Positions 26,559 through 36,512 of a DNA stretch of 64,000 nt are shown in pieces (position 1 is the stretch's first letter; every line of letters starts with the position of its first letter). The position numbers and the translations under genes are program-made. Under the pieces are notes generated by a model. That model was not told the origin of the DNA. It saw only the letters and a list, made by a program, of their open reading frames with translations, and did not search any database. The DNA comes from JBCCTX01 sp964468435 (lineage in GTDB: Bacteria > Bacteroidota > Bacteroidia > J057): positions 1 to 64,000 of the forward strand of contig CAYXVE010000017.1 of assembly GCA_964468435.1 (NCBI GenBank). The letters run 5' to 3'.

Positions 26559-29500
26559 TCAGGGTTTCCAGACCTTTTTCATCCAGATTCCCCGCTCTGT
26601 TGTAACCTGAATGATATAGGTTCCCGATGACCAGTCAACTGTAGATATTTCCAGCTTCCCGGTTCCATCATCATGAATGACGGCTATGGTTTTTCCTATC
26701 AGATCGATGACTCTCAATTGAAACACTTTATCTTCATACTCCACGTGAAGACGATCAGTGAAGGGATTGGGATACAGAAGGATTTGTTTATCCAGAAGGT
26801 CAGGATTGGAAGACAGGGCGGTGATATTGATACAATAGTCTTCTACCTCGCCAAATTCCAATTCCTGACAAGACTCTGGAAGGTCTCCAAACTGCATGGA
26901 TACCCGCATTCTTGTACTGCCCAGGGGTATACCTGATGGCACAAAGATTGAATCTGAAACGGGCCGGATAGTTCCTGTAGGAGTAGCTAAAACCAGTTCG
27001 CCAGCCTCGTCAAATTCTCCATCCTGGTTCCAGTCGATCCATACACGCCATTGTTCTGCAAAGGGTTCTGAGTTGAAGCCGGGTATTAGATTTAATTCAT
27101 AGCCAGTATCCGGAGTCATTGAAAACTGAAAAAAGGTATGATCCCCATATCCACCATCATCTCCACTCGCAAAAGATTTTTCATCGATAGATACTTGTTG
27201 AATCCATTCGTCTCGTGAGCTAACAGCTCTTGACGAGCAGTATGTTATATCCGTACAAGTGCCGCAGCCCTTGGTCAGGATTCGTTGTGTAGCGCTGAAT
27301 GCGCTAGTGTCGCCATTGCAGATCTTTGCCAGTTGAACTGCATACCCTGTACAGGGTATCAGGCCAGCAATGGCTAGACTGTCAGTCTTGGGCGGCAGGG
27401 ATACATTGATCCATCTTTCCTGATCTAAGGCGCGGTATCTCAAAACAAAGCTATCTGCATTGAAGAAGTCCTCGATTGCAACGGCTAAGGTTTGCTCATC
27501 AAGTGCATCTGCTGCCCAGCGGTTGGGAGGAAGGCAGAGCGTAGAATCTACAAATAGCTCTACACAGTAATCTTCTGCTTCACCGTTGAGATAATCGCCA
27601 CATACGGGAGGTGCTTCCAGGAAGCGCATAGCTACTCTTAAGCGGGTGATCCCTTCCTTGGCATTTGTAGGTATGATGAGGGTATCCACAATAGGCTGAG
27701 CACTTGTACCTCCTGGATCAAATACAATCTCTTCCGGTTCATCAAAAGATCCGTTTTGGTTGAGATCTATCCATATGAGCCAGTATTCTTCAAAAGCATC
27801 CTGCGAAAATCCAGGTGTAAGCGCTATCGCATAGGGTTGTCCCAAGGCCAGTCTTGCTTCTTCTTCCAGGACAAAGTTTCCATATCCCACATTATTTCCA
27901 CTTTCATTGTCGAGAGGGCCTATGCGGATACCATCTATCCATTCGCTACCGCCAACAGACAAGCTATTTTCACCCCTGATTTCACAATAATCGCCCTCTA
28001 CACACAGTCCGCAATCCAGGGTACGGAACGTATTAATCGGAGCATAAGCTCCAATCAGGGTATCACATATAGTTCTTATGCGGTATTCATAAAGCGTACA
28101 TGACATCAGATTATCCAGCAAAAGCGAGGTGCTGGTCGTAGAAAAAGTAGTCCATATGTCCTCATCAGCCAGACGCAGGTCTACCTCAAAGAGATCAAAT
28201 CCAAAGACCTCATTCCATCTAATTTCACTGATTCCTTCGGCAATATTGTTTACTTCTACACCAGATGGTGGCTCACAGCAACCTTCGGTAGTGAATATAA
28301 AACTTTCTGTAAAATCACTTATGTTGTTTGCACAAACCGTACTCACCTGGAATTCGTAGGTTGTACACCGCCTCAGGCTGTCAAGAGTAATCTCACTATT
28401 GAGTGAGCTGATGGTTTTCCATGCCGTATCAGTGGCAGATACCGGGCGAAATCTGATCGAGTAAGAGGTCGCCTCATTGACGAGTTCCCAGGAAATTAGG
28501 GCAGAACTGTCAGTAATGGACGTGGCATTTAGGAAGTATGTCAATCCACAGTCATTAGAGATAGTCTGGCACAATGAATCAATAGCCAGTAGGGTTTGAT
28601 ATGCATTGAGCCTTCCTCCTGAAGCAATTAGATTTTGAAGGGTATCAATAGGGTCTACCTGATCAAGGATAATCTGTCTGAGTTGCAGGGCTATGGTTGA
28701 AGGATTATTTTTGTACTGAGCGAGCAGGTTGTTGCAGAGTGCAGAGTAAATCAGAGAAATAACTCCTGCTACATGGGGTGCTGCCATGGAAGTACCCGAG
28801 AGGATGGTGTATTGTTCATCTATTCCTGTACTGAGGATTTCTTCTCCCGGAGCAGCGAGGTCTACATTGACTGGACCGGTTCCCCCCCCAAATGCACCTC
28901 CTATTTTTTCGTCATTGCGGTCAGTCTGTGTAGCGACCAGTAAGTAGTCACTAGGACAATTGCTGGGTATGTCTCCGTTGACATCCACATTGCGCGTAGC
29001 ATTAGTAGTCGCTACAGCATTGAGAATGCCTAATGTTCCAAGGGAATCATACATGGCACACCATACCGGACTATTTTCCGGACGCCCCCGTTCCAATCCG
29101 AAGGAAGTATTTGTCGCAACTATAAATGCACCGCGTTGACCGCGAGTTTGATTGTAAAGATAACGCATTTCATAGACATAAGCATAAGCTTCTACGACCA
29201 GCGCTTCCGTATTCAGACCATTATCATCCAGGTTGAACCCCACTATTGGCATGACTTGGGTATTCCAGCTCACGCCGGAGATGCCAAGGCGATTATTGCC
29301 ATTAGCAGCAGCAATGCCCGATACATGGGTTCCATGAATTTTTTTAATAATATTTCCGTCTCCTGAAACGGTATTCCATCCATCTACGTCATCTGTAAAC
29401 CCGTTTTGATCGTCATCCATTCCATTGTCAGGTATTTCGCTGCCGTTTTTCCACCAGGGCACATCGGGATGAGCTATGTCAAAGCCTTCATCAATCACGG

Positions 29501-29984
29501 CGATAACGATAGGGTCATTATGAATACTGATTCCTCCAGTGGTGATTTCCCATGCTTCAGGAGCATCGATGTCAGCGTCTTCCAGGCCATTGAGCTGGCC
29601 CGTATTGTTCAATGCCCATTGCTCCTGAAAAAGTGTATCATCGGGAATCAGTTGGGCGCGTTTACGGTGAACCACAAAGTGATTGAGTTGAGCAAGGTGG
29701 ACTTGGGGATGCAGATATACATTTTTTTGAATATCAAGTGCAGAAATTCCGGCTTTTGTTTGGATTTCAATCAAATGTATATTTAATCTGGTAGAAAGTG
29801 TTTTCTTAAATTGTACATCAAACAAGCTGGAAATATCGCGAATGAAATCATCAACATGGGATTGAGGGTTCAGCATAATAATGTGCTGATCAGGAACAAA
29901 GTTGTCTGTTTGAGCATATGCAGGGCGGACGAAGAGCAGGAGGGTATAAATACAATACCCTATTAACAATATGTACTTATTCAT
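26559..29984 (-). CDS. Secreted S8 subtilase with FN3 and GEVED domains and T9SS sorting signal
   Basis: 1141 aa from the ATG at 29982-29984 (chosen because the signal peptide MNKYILLIGYCIYTLLLF starts there). A short pro-region is followed by a subtilisin domain with Asp165 (AVIDEGFDIAHP), His217 (HGTHVSG) and Ser399 (LSGTSMAAPHVAG). After it come about three fibronectin III modules and two GEVED-type beta domains (WIDLNQNGSFDEPEE; WIDWNQDGEFDEAGE). The end (ILLYPNPFTDRLHVEYE ... GTYIIQVTTERG) is a type A T9SS sorting domain, so it is probably secreted and anchored to the surface. It is divergent from another large secreted protein, 69 bp away. Confidence 0.92.
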   Translation of the reverse strand: MNKYILLIGYCIYTLLLFVRPAYAQTDNFVPDQHIIMLNPQSHVDDFIRDISSLFDVQFKKTLSTRLNIHLIEIQTKAGISALDIQKNVYLHPQVHLAQLNHFVVHRKRAQLIPDDTLFQEQWALNNTGQLNGLEDADIDAPEAWEITTGGISIHNDPIVIAVIDEGFDIAHPDVPWWKNGSEIPDNGMDDDQNGFTDDVDGWNTVSGDGNIIKKIHGTHVSGIAAANGNNRLGISGVSWNTQVMPIVGFNLDDNGLNTEALVVEAYAYVYEMRYLYNQTRGQRGAFIVATNTSFGLERGRPENSPVWCAMYDSLGTLGILNAVATTNATRNVDVNGDIPSNCPSDYLLVATQTDRNDEKIGGAFGGGTGPVNVDLAAPGEEILSTGIDEQYTILSGTSMAAPHVAGVISLIYSALCNNLLAQYKNNPSTIALQLRQIILDQVDPIDTLQNLIASGGRLNAYQTLLAIDSLCQTISNDCGLTYFLNATSITDSSALISWELVNEATSYSIRFRPVSATDTAWKTISSLNSEITLDSLRRCTTYEFQVSTVCANNISDFTESFIFTTEGCCEPPSGVEVNNIAEGISEIRWNEVFGFDLFEVDLRLADEDIWTTFSTTSTSLLLDNLMSCTLYEYRIRTICDTLIGAYAPINTFRTLDCGLCVEGDYCEIRGENSLSVGGSEWIDGIRIGPLDNESGNNVGYGNFVLEEEARLALGQPYAIALTPGFSQDAFEEYWLIWIDLNQNGSFDEPEEIVFDPGGTSAQPIVDTLIIPTNAKEGITRLRVAMRFLEAPPVCGDYLNGEAEDYCVELFVDSTLCLPPNRWAADALDEQTLAVAIEDFFNADSFVLRYRALDQERWINVSLPPKTDSLAIAGLIPCTGYAVQLAKICNGDTSAFSATQRILTKGCGTCTDITYCSSRAVSSRDEWIQQVSIDEKSFASGDDGGYGDHTFFQFSMTPDTGYELNLIPGFNSEPFAEQWRVWIDWNQDGEFDEAGELVLATPTGTIRPVSDSIFVPSGIPLGSTRMRVSMQFGDLPESCQELEFGEVEDYCINITALSSNPDLLDKQILLYPNPFTDRLHVEYEDKVFQLRVIDLIGKTIAVIHDDGTGKLEISTVDWSSGTYIIQVTTERGIWMKKVWKP

Positions 29985-30053
29985 GTATGCAAAATAAAAA
30001 GGTTTTTTTAAATGGTAGTTCTTTACTTTTACCTTCATAATTGTCTTGGGATT

Positions 30054-33000
30054 ATGAATAAATACAACATCACAATATTCATGATATTTTTGGCCATTTC
30101 TTCATTTGGTCAGCAAGCTGAGCATTTAGGATGGCAAATTAATACAGCGTATGATGAAAGGGAACCTATATTGTCTCCTGATGGAAGGACATTGTATTTT
30201 TGGCGTAGGCTTTCACCTTCCAACACAGCTGGGATAGATGATCATGGCGACATCTGGTACAGTCGTCAGCTTAGAGATGGTCGCTGGGCCCCTGCACGTC
30301 AAATGGAGTATCCGCTCAACAGCCAGGGACACGATTTTGTATGGCAGGTGGGTACAAGGCATGACACCTTGTGGATGACTCAGGTACAGCGGGGGAGGCG
30401 AGACCCGGGTATCGCTTATGCTACCCGTAGTCGTTTTGGAGGTTGGAATACACCACAATTTGTCAATGTGAAAGGACTGATCAGTAGGGGGAATTGTAAG
30501 GATTACTTCCTGACTCAGGGAAATATCCTCCTTTTGCCCAATGAAGGAAGTGATACCTATGGGGGTTCTGACTTGTATGTGGCACTTCCCATTAATGATA
30601 CAACATGGTCTACGCCTATAAATCTTGGCCCTGTCGTGAATACCTCAGGGGATGAAGATGCTCCTTTTTTGACAGCAGATGGAAAGACATTATTTTTCAA
30701 TAGTAATGGTCATGGTGGAGCAGGTGATCACGATGTTTTTATATCGATCCGCCTGGATGATTCCTGGCGGCGTTGGTCAAAGCCCGTGAATCTGGGAAAA
30801 CCCATCAATACTCCAGCATATGACTATGATTTTCGCATCGCACCGGATGGTAAGTATGCTTATTGGGGATCTGAGTACCGAACACAAGGGAAAGGTGATA
30901 TTTTTAGGTTGGATCTGACAGATTGTCAATTGGATGTGTATCCTACAGGTGATCAGTTACTTTGTGAGGGGGATTCCATTGTCCTGGAAGCAGGATTTGC
31001 CTACCATCCTGCATTATCTTATCAGTGGTATAAGAATGATAAACCCATACCTGGAGCGAGGGAAAGAACATTAACGGTCAAGGAGAACGGGAAGTATTAT
31101 TTGAAGCGTGGAATGGGGTTGTGTGAGCGCAATTCGCAACCTCAGGAGATCCGCTTCAAACCCCTGCCAGCCATTACGATTACAACACCTGCAGATTTTC
31201 TTTGTGAGGGTGATTCAGTATTACTCTGGTCTGGTAGAGCAAAGAATCTTTCCTATCAGTGGGAGAAAAACGGCTTGGAAATTCCTGGGGCCAACCGTCC
31301 TGGTTACTGGGCAAAAGGACCTGGCTCTTATCAGGTTTTGTTAAATGATGGAGAATGTGACTTTTACTCTAATCCAGTTACACTGGATCAAATACCGGCG
31401 CCTGAGATATTTCTTCCGGGTGACATTCTGCCTACTTCTACTGCTTCTTTACCTAAATGGTTGTGGGCCAATCAGCTAAAGTATTTCAAAGGGGATTATT
31501 GGGTCAAGGATATGGTATCAGATGCTCAGGGAAATGTATTTCTGCTGAGCCTGAAAAAACAGGGAGGAAGACTGAATGAGTATGTAAGCAAGTTTTTTTC
31601 GGAAGGCCCCTTGAGTTATTCTAAGCCTGTTGCTAGAACGAAAGATTTGGAAGACCGCTTTCTCTCAGTTGATCAGGACGGCAATATGATCATAGCCCGG
31701 GGAGGAAATAATACATTCCTGACCAAGTACCGTCAGGACGGTTCAGAATGGTGGGATATTAACACAGATATTGAGCAGATATGTGGATTAGGAGTTGATG
31801 GAGTAGGGTATATATATGTGTATGGTAGATTTAATCGCATGATTAACCTTGGAAAAGGGCCTGTGGTCCCTGCTGCCAGGGGGAGTATGTTCCTAGCAAA
31901 ATTTTCTCCAGTCGGTAACCTGGAGTGGGTCAATGACTTTCCGGTAGATGGTAAGCATCCTGCTATGGGCAATGCTTTACATATCGATCAGCAGGGTAAT
32001 GTTTATATTGCAGGTGGATTTTATGCAATCGCCAATTTTGGAGAGCAAATACTCCGGGCACCCATAGGAGGAAAAAGTTATTTTCTGGCCCGTTTTGGCT
32101 CCCGGGGCTTACTAGATTGGGCAACTTCTGTACATGTGAATGATTCTCAGGTGAAAATACATGATATTTATGTCGATAACCGGGGAAACAACTATTTCAT
32201 GATAGGAAAGGAAATTTTCGAATATAACTACGCTGGTGAGATTAGTTCTCGTAAAACAGTTAGTGTGCCTGATCAGCTTACCCATGTGCGATTAGTCGTT
32301 TATCAGGATCAGGCATATCTCGCTTCTTATGACGAAAAAAGTCGGAAGTTTGATGTAGGTCTGGTAAACGGTTCGGGAAGATTTATTTCGTTATGGAATG
32401 GAGGTAAGGGAGAAAAGTCTCCAGAGCATTATCCTGTAATGGATCTTAGCCCGAGGGGAAGTATTATCGTAGGTGGAGTGTCTTCGACTAGTGATCTGCC
32501 TGCTATTCCATTGGGGCAAGGGAAGCGTGCTCCGATTTTTATTTCCAAATTTGGGAAACCTCAAGTCAGGGCTATCAACAAGCCCATCAATCTTTGTGAG
32601 CAGGATGACAAATACCTGCTCACAACAGATGTTCGTGGGGTAGAATACCAATGGCTTAAAGATGGTGCGATCATTCCCGGGGCTACACGCAGTATGTTGT
32701 CCATAGACGAGCCTGGGGATTATCGGGTGAGAATAGTAGGGGGAAGTTGTGAAAATGTATCCAGGGTACAGCGGGTCATACAGGATTGTGATCCACCAGA
32801 TGAGGTACCTGCAACTCCACCACCCCTGGTTTCAACGGCCCCGGCAAATCCCCAACCTGAAGATGATCCTGCTCCGGAAATTAGATCAGTAGAAGATCCG
32901 TATGAGAACGATGTTCCCGAACTCAGGCGCACGCCTAGCGGTAGTCCGGATGTCCTGGATGCGCGCAAGGTATACAGGCAGGGCGATGTGAGAGTCCGCA

Positions 33001-33299
33001 GCCGCACCCTTACGATATATGTATGGGATCACGAGGTTCTAGATCAGGATACCGTATCATTGAATATCAATGGCGAGTGGGTGCTTAGGGATTACTGTTT
33101 ACAATCAGAGAAAAAATCACTTACCTACACCTTTGATGACCGTTCACCCAACAATTTCATCATCCTCTATGCAAATAATCTGGGATTGAAGCCGCCCAAC
33201 ACTGCATCAATCATGATAGATGATGGGTATAGAAAGCGTACAGTAAGGCTCCGCTCTACACTGGAAGATTGTGGAATGCTCAATATAGAGCTGGAATAA
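30054..33299 (+). CDS. Giant secreted PD40/Ig-like repeat protein
   Basis: 1081 aa from the ATG at 30054, where the signal peptide MNKYNITIFMIFLAISSFGQ begins. Residues ~25-290 contain PD40/WD40-like repeats (EPILSPDGRTLYFWR, APFLTADGKTLFFNSNG, DFRIAPDGKYAYWGSE). Two Ig-like modules follow (LCEGDSIVLEAG...YQWYKND; LCEGDSVLLWSG...YQWEKNG), then a long beta-propeller-like section with repeated YVSKF / FLAKFSP / FISKFGK segments, a third Ig-like module, a Pro-rich linker and a C-terminal beta domain (VSLNINGEWVLRDYCL ... ILYANNLGLKPPNTASI). That terminal domain occurs in many Bacteroidota surface proteins. No T9SS signal is apparent. The function is unknown. Confidence 0.8.
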   Translation: MNKYNITIFMIFLAISSFGQQAEHLGWQINTAYDEREPILSPDGRTLYFWRRLSPSNTAGIDDHGDIWYSRQLRDGRWAPARQMEYPLNSQGHDFVWQVGTRHDTLWMTQVQRGRRDPGIAYATRSRFGGWNTPQFVNVKGLISRGNCKDYFLTQGNILLLPNEGSDTYGGSDLYVALPINDTTWSTPINLGPVVNTSGDEDAPFLTADGKTLFFNSNGHGGAGDHDVFISIRLDDSWRRWSKPVNLGKPINTPAYDYDFRIAPDGKYAYWGSEYRTQGKGDIFRLDLTDCQLDVYPTGDQLLCEGDSIVLEAGFAYHPALSYQWYKNDKPIPGARERTLTVKENGKYYLKRGMGLCERNSQPQEIRFKPLPAITITTPADFLCEGDSVLLWSGRAKNLSYQWEKNGLEIPGANRPGYWAKGPGSYQVLLNDGECDFYSNPVTLDQIPAPEIFLPGDILPTSTASLPKWLWANQLKYFKGDYWVKDMVSDAQGNVFLLSLKKQGGRLNEYVSKFFSEGPLSYSKPVARTKDLEDRFLSVDQDGNMIIARGGNNTFLTKYRQDGSEWWDINTDIEQICGLGVDGVGYIYVYGRFNRMINLGKGPVVPAARGSMFLAKFSPVGNLEWVNDFPVDGKHPAMGNALHIDQQGNVYIAGGFYAIANFGEQILRAPIGGKSYFLARFGSRGLLDWATSVHVNDSQVKIHDIYVDNRGNNYFMIGKEIFEYNYAGEISSRKTVSVPDQLTHVRLVVYQDQAYLASYDEKSRKFDVGLVNGSGRFISLWNGGKGEKSPEHYPVMDLSPRGSIIVGGVSSTSDLPAIPLGQGKRAPIFISKFGKPQVRAINKPINLCEQDDKYLLTTDVRGVEYQWLKDGAIIPGATRSMLSIDEPGDYRVRIVGGSCENVSRVQRVIQDCDPPDEVPATPPPLVSTAPANPQPEDDPAPEIRSVEDPYENDVPELRRTPSGSPDVLDARKVYRQGDVRVRSRTLTIYVWDHEVLDQDTVSLNINGEWVLRDYCLQSEKKSLTYTFDDRSPNNFIILYANNLGLKPPNTASIMIDDGYRKRTVRLRSTLEDCGMLNIELE

Positions 33300-33482
33300 G
33301 TAATGAAAAGAGAGGAGGAATTCTCAAGAGTCGATATAGCGTACTGAAACGGCTAATTTCCTGTTCTACCTGTGATTGCTGTGTAGCTTTGTGTATGTCT
33401 ATGCTATTTCGTCTACCTTACCATATCTGATGGAGATTAATATTTCAGAAAGATATTAACTAAGCTTTTGGGTAGCAAATAT

Positions 33483-33490
33483 TAACTTTG
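33483..33490 (+). promoter_or_regulatory. Candidate -7 box for GH3-like gene
   Basis: TAACTTTG fits TAnnTTTG and lies 17 bases before the start codon at 33508. A TTTG is found 12 bases upstream of the box, closer than the usual spacing. Confidence 0.4.
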
Positions 33491-33507
33491 TCAGAAAGGG
33501 TAAGTAT

Positions 33508-35010
33508 ATGAGTATAAAAACTTTTGCAGGGGGACTTTGGGCATCTAGGAGAGCGGCCCAGATCGCGCGCATTTCCAGTGATGCATGGGAGATACAGAAG
33601 AAGACTTTTCAGTATCTCATCCATAATGGCAGGAAAACTGCATTTGGGAAGGCACATCATTTTGACAAGATTGCAAGTATCAGGGAGTTTCAGGATGCTG
33701 TACCTGTCAGAAATTATGAAGAGCTAAAGAAATGGATGGACCGAATATACCGGGGGGAAGCGGATGTAAGCTGGCCTGGTAAACCATTGTATTTGGCTAA
33801 GACTTCTGGAACGACTTCCGGAGCCAAATACATACCCATCACAAGGGAATCTATCAAAAAGCAAATTACTGGCGCCCGTGATGCATTACTTTTATACATG
33901 TATGAGACGGGTAACAGCAAGTTTCTGGATGGTAAGATGATGTTTTTGTCGGGGAGTCCAGAAATAGAGGAAAATGAATATAGCATCCGAGTAGGAAGAC
34001 TATCTGGTATCGTTAATCATTTTGTACCTGGTTATCTGCAACGCAACAAGGTGCCCAGTTACGAGGCAAATATCATTGAGGACTGGGAGGAGAAAGTCAG
34101 GACGATCGTTGGAGAAACCAGTAAGGTAGATCTGCGACTGATATCGGGAATTCCTCCATGGGTTCAGATGTTTTTTGAAGAACTCGAGACACAGACAGGT
34201 AAACGGCCCTTAGAAGTTTGGCCTAATCTAGAGCTATTTGTTCAGGGAGGCGTAGATTTTAGTCCATATAAACCCATATTTGAACAATATTTTGAAGACC
34301 GGGTAGCTATAGCTGAAGTTTTTCCAGCTTCGGAGGGTTTTTTTGCAATACAGAGTTCGCAGAATGATCATGGATTGTTGCTGATGCCCGATTACGGCAT
34401 CTTTTTTGAATTTATACCCCTTAGTGAGTATGGAAAACTGGATGCAAGTCGTTTCACATTGGAAGAAGTTGAACTGGATCAGCAATATGCGATGATCATC
34501 TCTACCAATGCAGGCTTATGGGCCTATGATTTGGGCGATACGGTGAAGTTTACCTCCTTGAATCCCTACAAGCTGAAGGTTACGGGACGTGTTAAGCACT
34601 TCATCAGTGCATTTGGAGAACATGTCATATCGGAAGAAGTAAACCGGGCCATATTGGAAGTCGTAGATGCCACAGGAGCAAAATTTCAGGAATTTACGGT
34701 TGCGCCACTTATACAGGAAGAAAAAGGAGCCTCCGCGCATGAGTGGTTCGTAGAGTTTGTAGAGCAACCTAAAGACAAGGACCAATTCGAAGAAATTCTC
34801 GATCAGGCTATGAGAAAGCAAAATCCTTATTACGATGATTTGAGAAAAGGCAGTATCTTAAGGAGGCTGATCGTACACAATCTGCAACTGAATGCGTCGC
34901 GTGCATATATGAAAGCTCAGGGAAAGCTCGGGGGTCAGAACAAATTTCCCAGATTGAGCAATGACAGAAAGATTGCTGATTTTCTGAAGAAATATGTAAT
35001 AAAATCTTAA
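33508..35010 (+). CDS. GH3 auxin-responsive promoter family acyl-adenylating protein
   Basis: 500 aa, full length for the bacterial GH3 family (ANL-type acyl-adenylate/amide synthetases related to plant GH3). Seen: the ATP-binding AKTSGTTSGAKYIPIT (P-loop-like), the LRLISGIPPWVQMF segment, VFPASEGFFAIQ, WAYDLGDTVKF, and KLKVTGRVKHFISAFGEHV near the C-terminal domain hinge. Plant GH3s join amino acids to jasmonate or auxin; the bacterial substrate is unknown. No partner genes are evident. Confidence 0.92.
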   Translation: MSIKTFAGGLWASRRAAQIARISSDAWEIQKKTFQYLIHNGRKTAFGKAHHFDKIASIREFQDAVPVRNYEELKKWMDRIYRGEADVSWPGKPLYLAKTSGTTSGAKYIPITRESIKKQITGARDALLLYMYETGNSKFLDGKMMFLSGSPEIEENEYSIRVGRLSGIVNHFVPGYLQRNKVPSYEANIIEDWEEKVRTIVGETSKVDLRLISGIPPWVQMFFEELETQTGKRPLEVWPNLELFVQGGVDFSPYKPIFEQYFEDRVAIAEVFPASEGFFAIQSSQNDHGLLLMPDYGIFFEFIPLSEYGKLDASRFTLEEVELDQQYAMIISTNAGLWAYDLGDTVKFTSLNPYKLKVTGRVKHFISAFGEHVISEEVNRAILEVVDATGAKFQEFTVAPLIQEEKGASAHEWFVEFVEQPKDKDQFEEILDQAMRKQNPYYDDLRKGSILRRLIVHNLQLNASRAYMKAQGKLGGQNKFPRLSNDRKIADFLKKYVIKS

Positions 35011-35082
35011 CAGATTAGTTTTATAAATATATTTTTTTGATAATGTAATAGGTAGCACGCTAAAATTGTTTAGTTTTATCTA

Positions 35083-35090
35083 TATATTTG
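35083..35090 (+). promoter_or_regulatory. Candidate -7 box for GH18 gene
   Basis: TATATTTG matches TAnnTTTG, 78 bases upstream of the GH18 start codon. A TTG 14 bases upstream of the box is closer than the usual -33 spacing. Confidence 0.35.
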
Positions 35091-35168
35091 GGAAATTTTT
35101 TTTGCGAAATATTTTCTAGGTATAAAGTCTGTTTGTCTTAGTACCTAATCATTTCTAGACCAAAACTG

Positions 35169-36509
35169 ATGCGAGAATTACTAATAGCCCTGGTTGCATT
35201 TGGAGCTTTGATATATGTCAGTGAACAGAATATTAATATTGAAGAGCTAATATTTGGAAAATCTCGATCGCAGGCTGAGCATTCATCTATGCAGGTGGAA
35301 GACGGACATAATTCCGGTTCTTTAGGTATTCGCAATCCTCAAATTATATCTCCTGGGCAAAAAGTACCTATTAAGCATTTTTATCACGTGGTGTCTTACA
35401 TAACGGGTAACCGTAGAATCAATTCTAGCGAGATAGATGCAACTTACATTACCCACATCAATTATGCATTTGTGGACCTGGTTGATGGAGAGGTGAAAAG
35501 CTATCTATCGTATGATGAACATAATCTTGCCGAGCTTTGTAAATTGAGAGAACGGTATCCGCATCTGCGTATCCTTGTATCGATAGGTGGATGGTATCGT
35601 TCGAGTGGTTTTTCAGATGCTGCCTCAACAGATTTCAACCGGGATAAATTTGCCCGGAGTGCTATCGCTTTCATGAAGCGTCATCAACTAGATGGGATCG
35701 ACATTGATTGGGAATATCCAGGATCTGCAGGGGCTGGCAATACTTACCGCAAATCAGATAAACGAAACTTTACTCTGATGCTGAAAGTATTGCGTGAACA
35801 CCTGGTTCGTGAGAGTCAACTAGATGGAAGGTTGGAGGATAATCCATACCTGCTGACCATAGCCGGAGGAGTAGGAGATAACTATCTTAAAAATATTGAG
35901 ATGGATCACGTACACAGAACAGTAGATTTTATTAACCTAATGTGTTACGACTTTTCTGGAAAATGGAGCAAGAAGACTGCTCATCACAGCAACTTATATG
36001 CTTCTCAAAGTTCTGGTGGTTCCAGAATTGATGTTACAGAGTCAATTAGACAATACGTGAAGGCCGGTGTACCCGTATCCAAAATCAATCTTGGTGTTGC
36101 TTTTTTTGGAAGAGGTTGGCACAATGTACACCTCGACAATAGCGGCTTACATCAGAAGACTGGTGATTTTGCTGGTAATTTTGCTTTTCACACCTTACAA
36201 GAGGACTATTTCAAGCGCAAGGATTTTGAGCAGCATTGGGATTCCCTAGCTAAGGCACCCTTTCTCTGGAGTCCTGTAAGCAGAACCTTTATAACTTATG
36301 ATGACACTGCCTCCCTGAGGCATAAGGTAGATTTTATTCATACTCAGGAGCTGGCAGGTGTCATGTTTTGGGAATATTACAAAGATACTACACAGACGTT
36401 GATCACTGCTCTTCACACCCAGCTCAATAAGGTTTCTGAAAACGGAAGTATGAACAAACTTCAATTAGCAGGACGCAAGCGCCTGGTTAAACAAAAGGAT
36501 TCTTTCTGA
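35169..36509 (+). CDS. GH18 family glycoside hydrolase (chitinase-like)
   Basis: 446 aa. The N-terminal hydrophobic segment (LLIALVAFGALIYVS) may be an uncleaved anchor or signal. The GH18 barrel runs from ~70: HVVSYITGNRR, THINYAFVDL, ILVSIGGW (SxGG motif, ~137-142), and DGIDIDWEYP with the acid Glu182 in the DxxDxDxE motif. Later come INLMCYDFSGKW and GVMFWEYYKD. All catalytic positions are present, so it probably cuts beta-1,4-GlcNAc polymers such as chitin or peptidoglycan-like substrates. A Lys/Arg-rich tail ends it. It converges on the sulfotransferase gene with 3 bases between. Confidence 0.92.
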   Translation: MRELLIALVAFGALIYVSEQNINIEELIFGKSRSQAEHSSMQVEDGHNSGSLGIRNPQIISPGQKVPIKHFYHVVSYITGNRRINSSEIDATYITHINYAFVDLVDGEVKSYLSYDEHNLAELCKLRERYPHLRILVSIGGWYRSSGFSDAASTDFNRDKFARSAIAFMKRHQLDGIDIDWEYPGSAGAGNTYRKSDKRNFTLMLKVLREHLVRESQLDGRLEDNPYLLTIAGGVGDNYLKNIEMDHVHRTVDFINLMCYDFSGKWSKKTAHHSNLYASQSSGGSRIDVTESIRQYVKAGVPVSKINLGVAFFGRGWHNVHLDNSGLHQKTGDFAGNFAFHTLQEDYFKRKDFEQHWDSLAKAPFLWSPVSRTFITYDDTASLRHKVDFIHTQELAGVMFWEYYKDTTQTLITALHTQLNKVSENGSMNKLQLAGRKRLVKQKDSF

Positions 36510-36512
36510 AAA

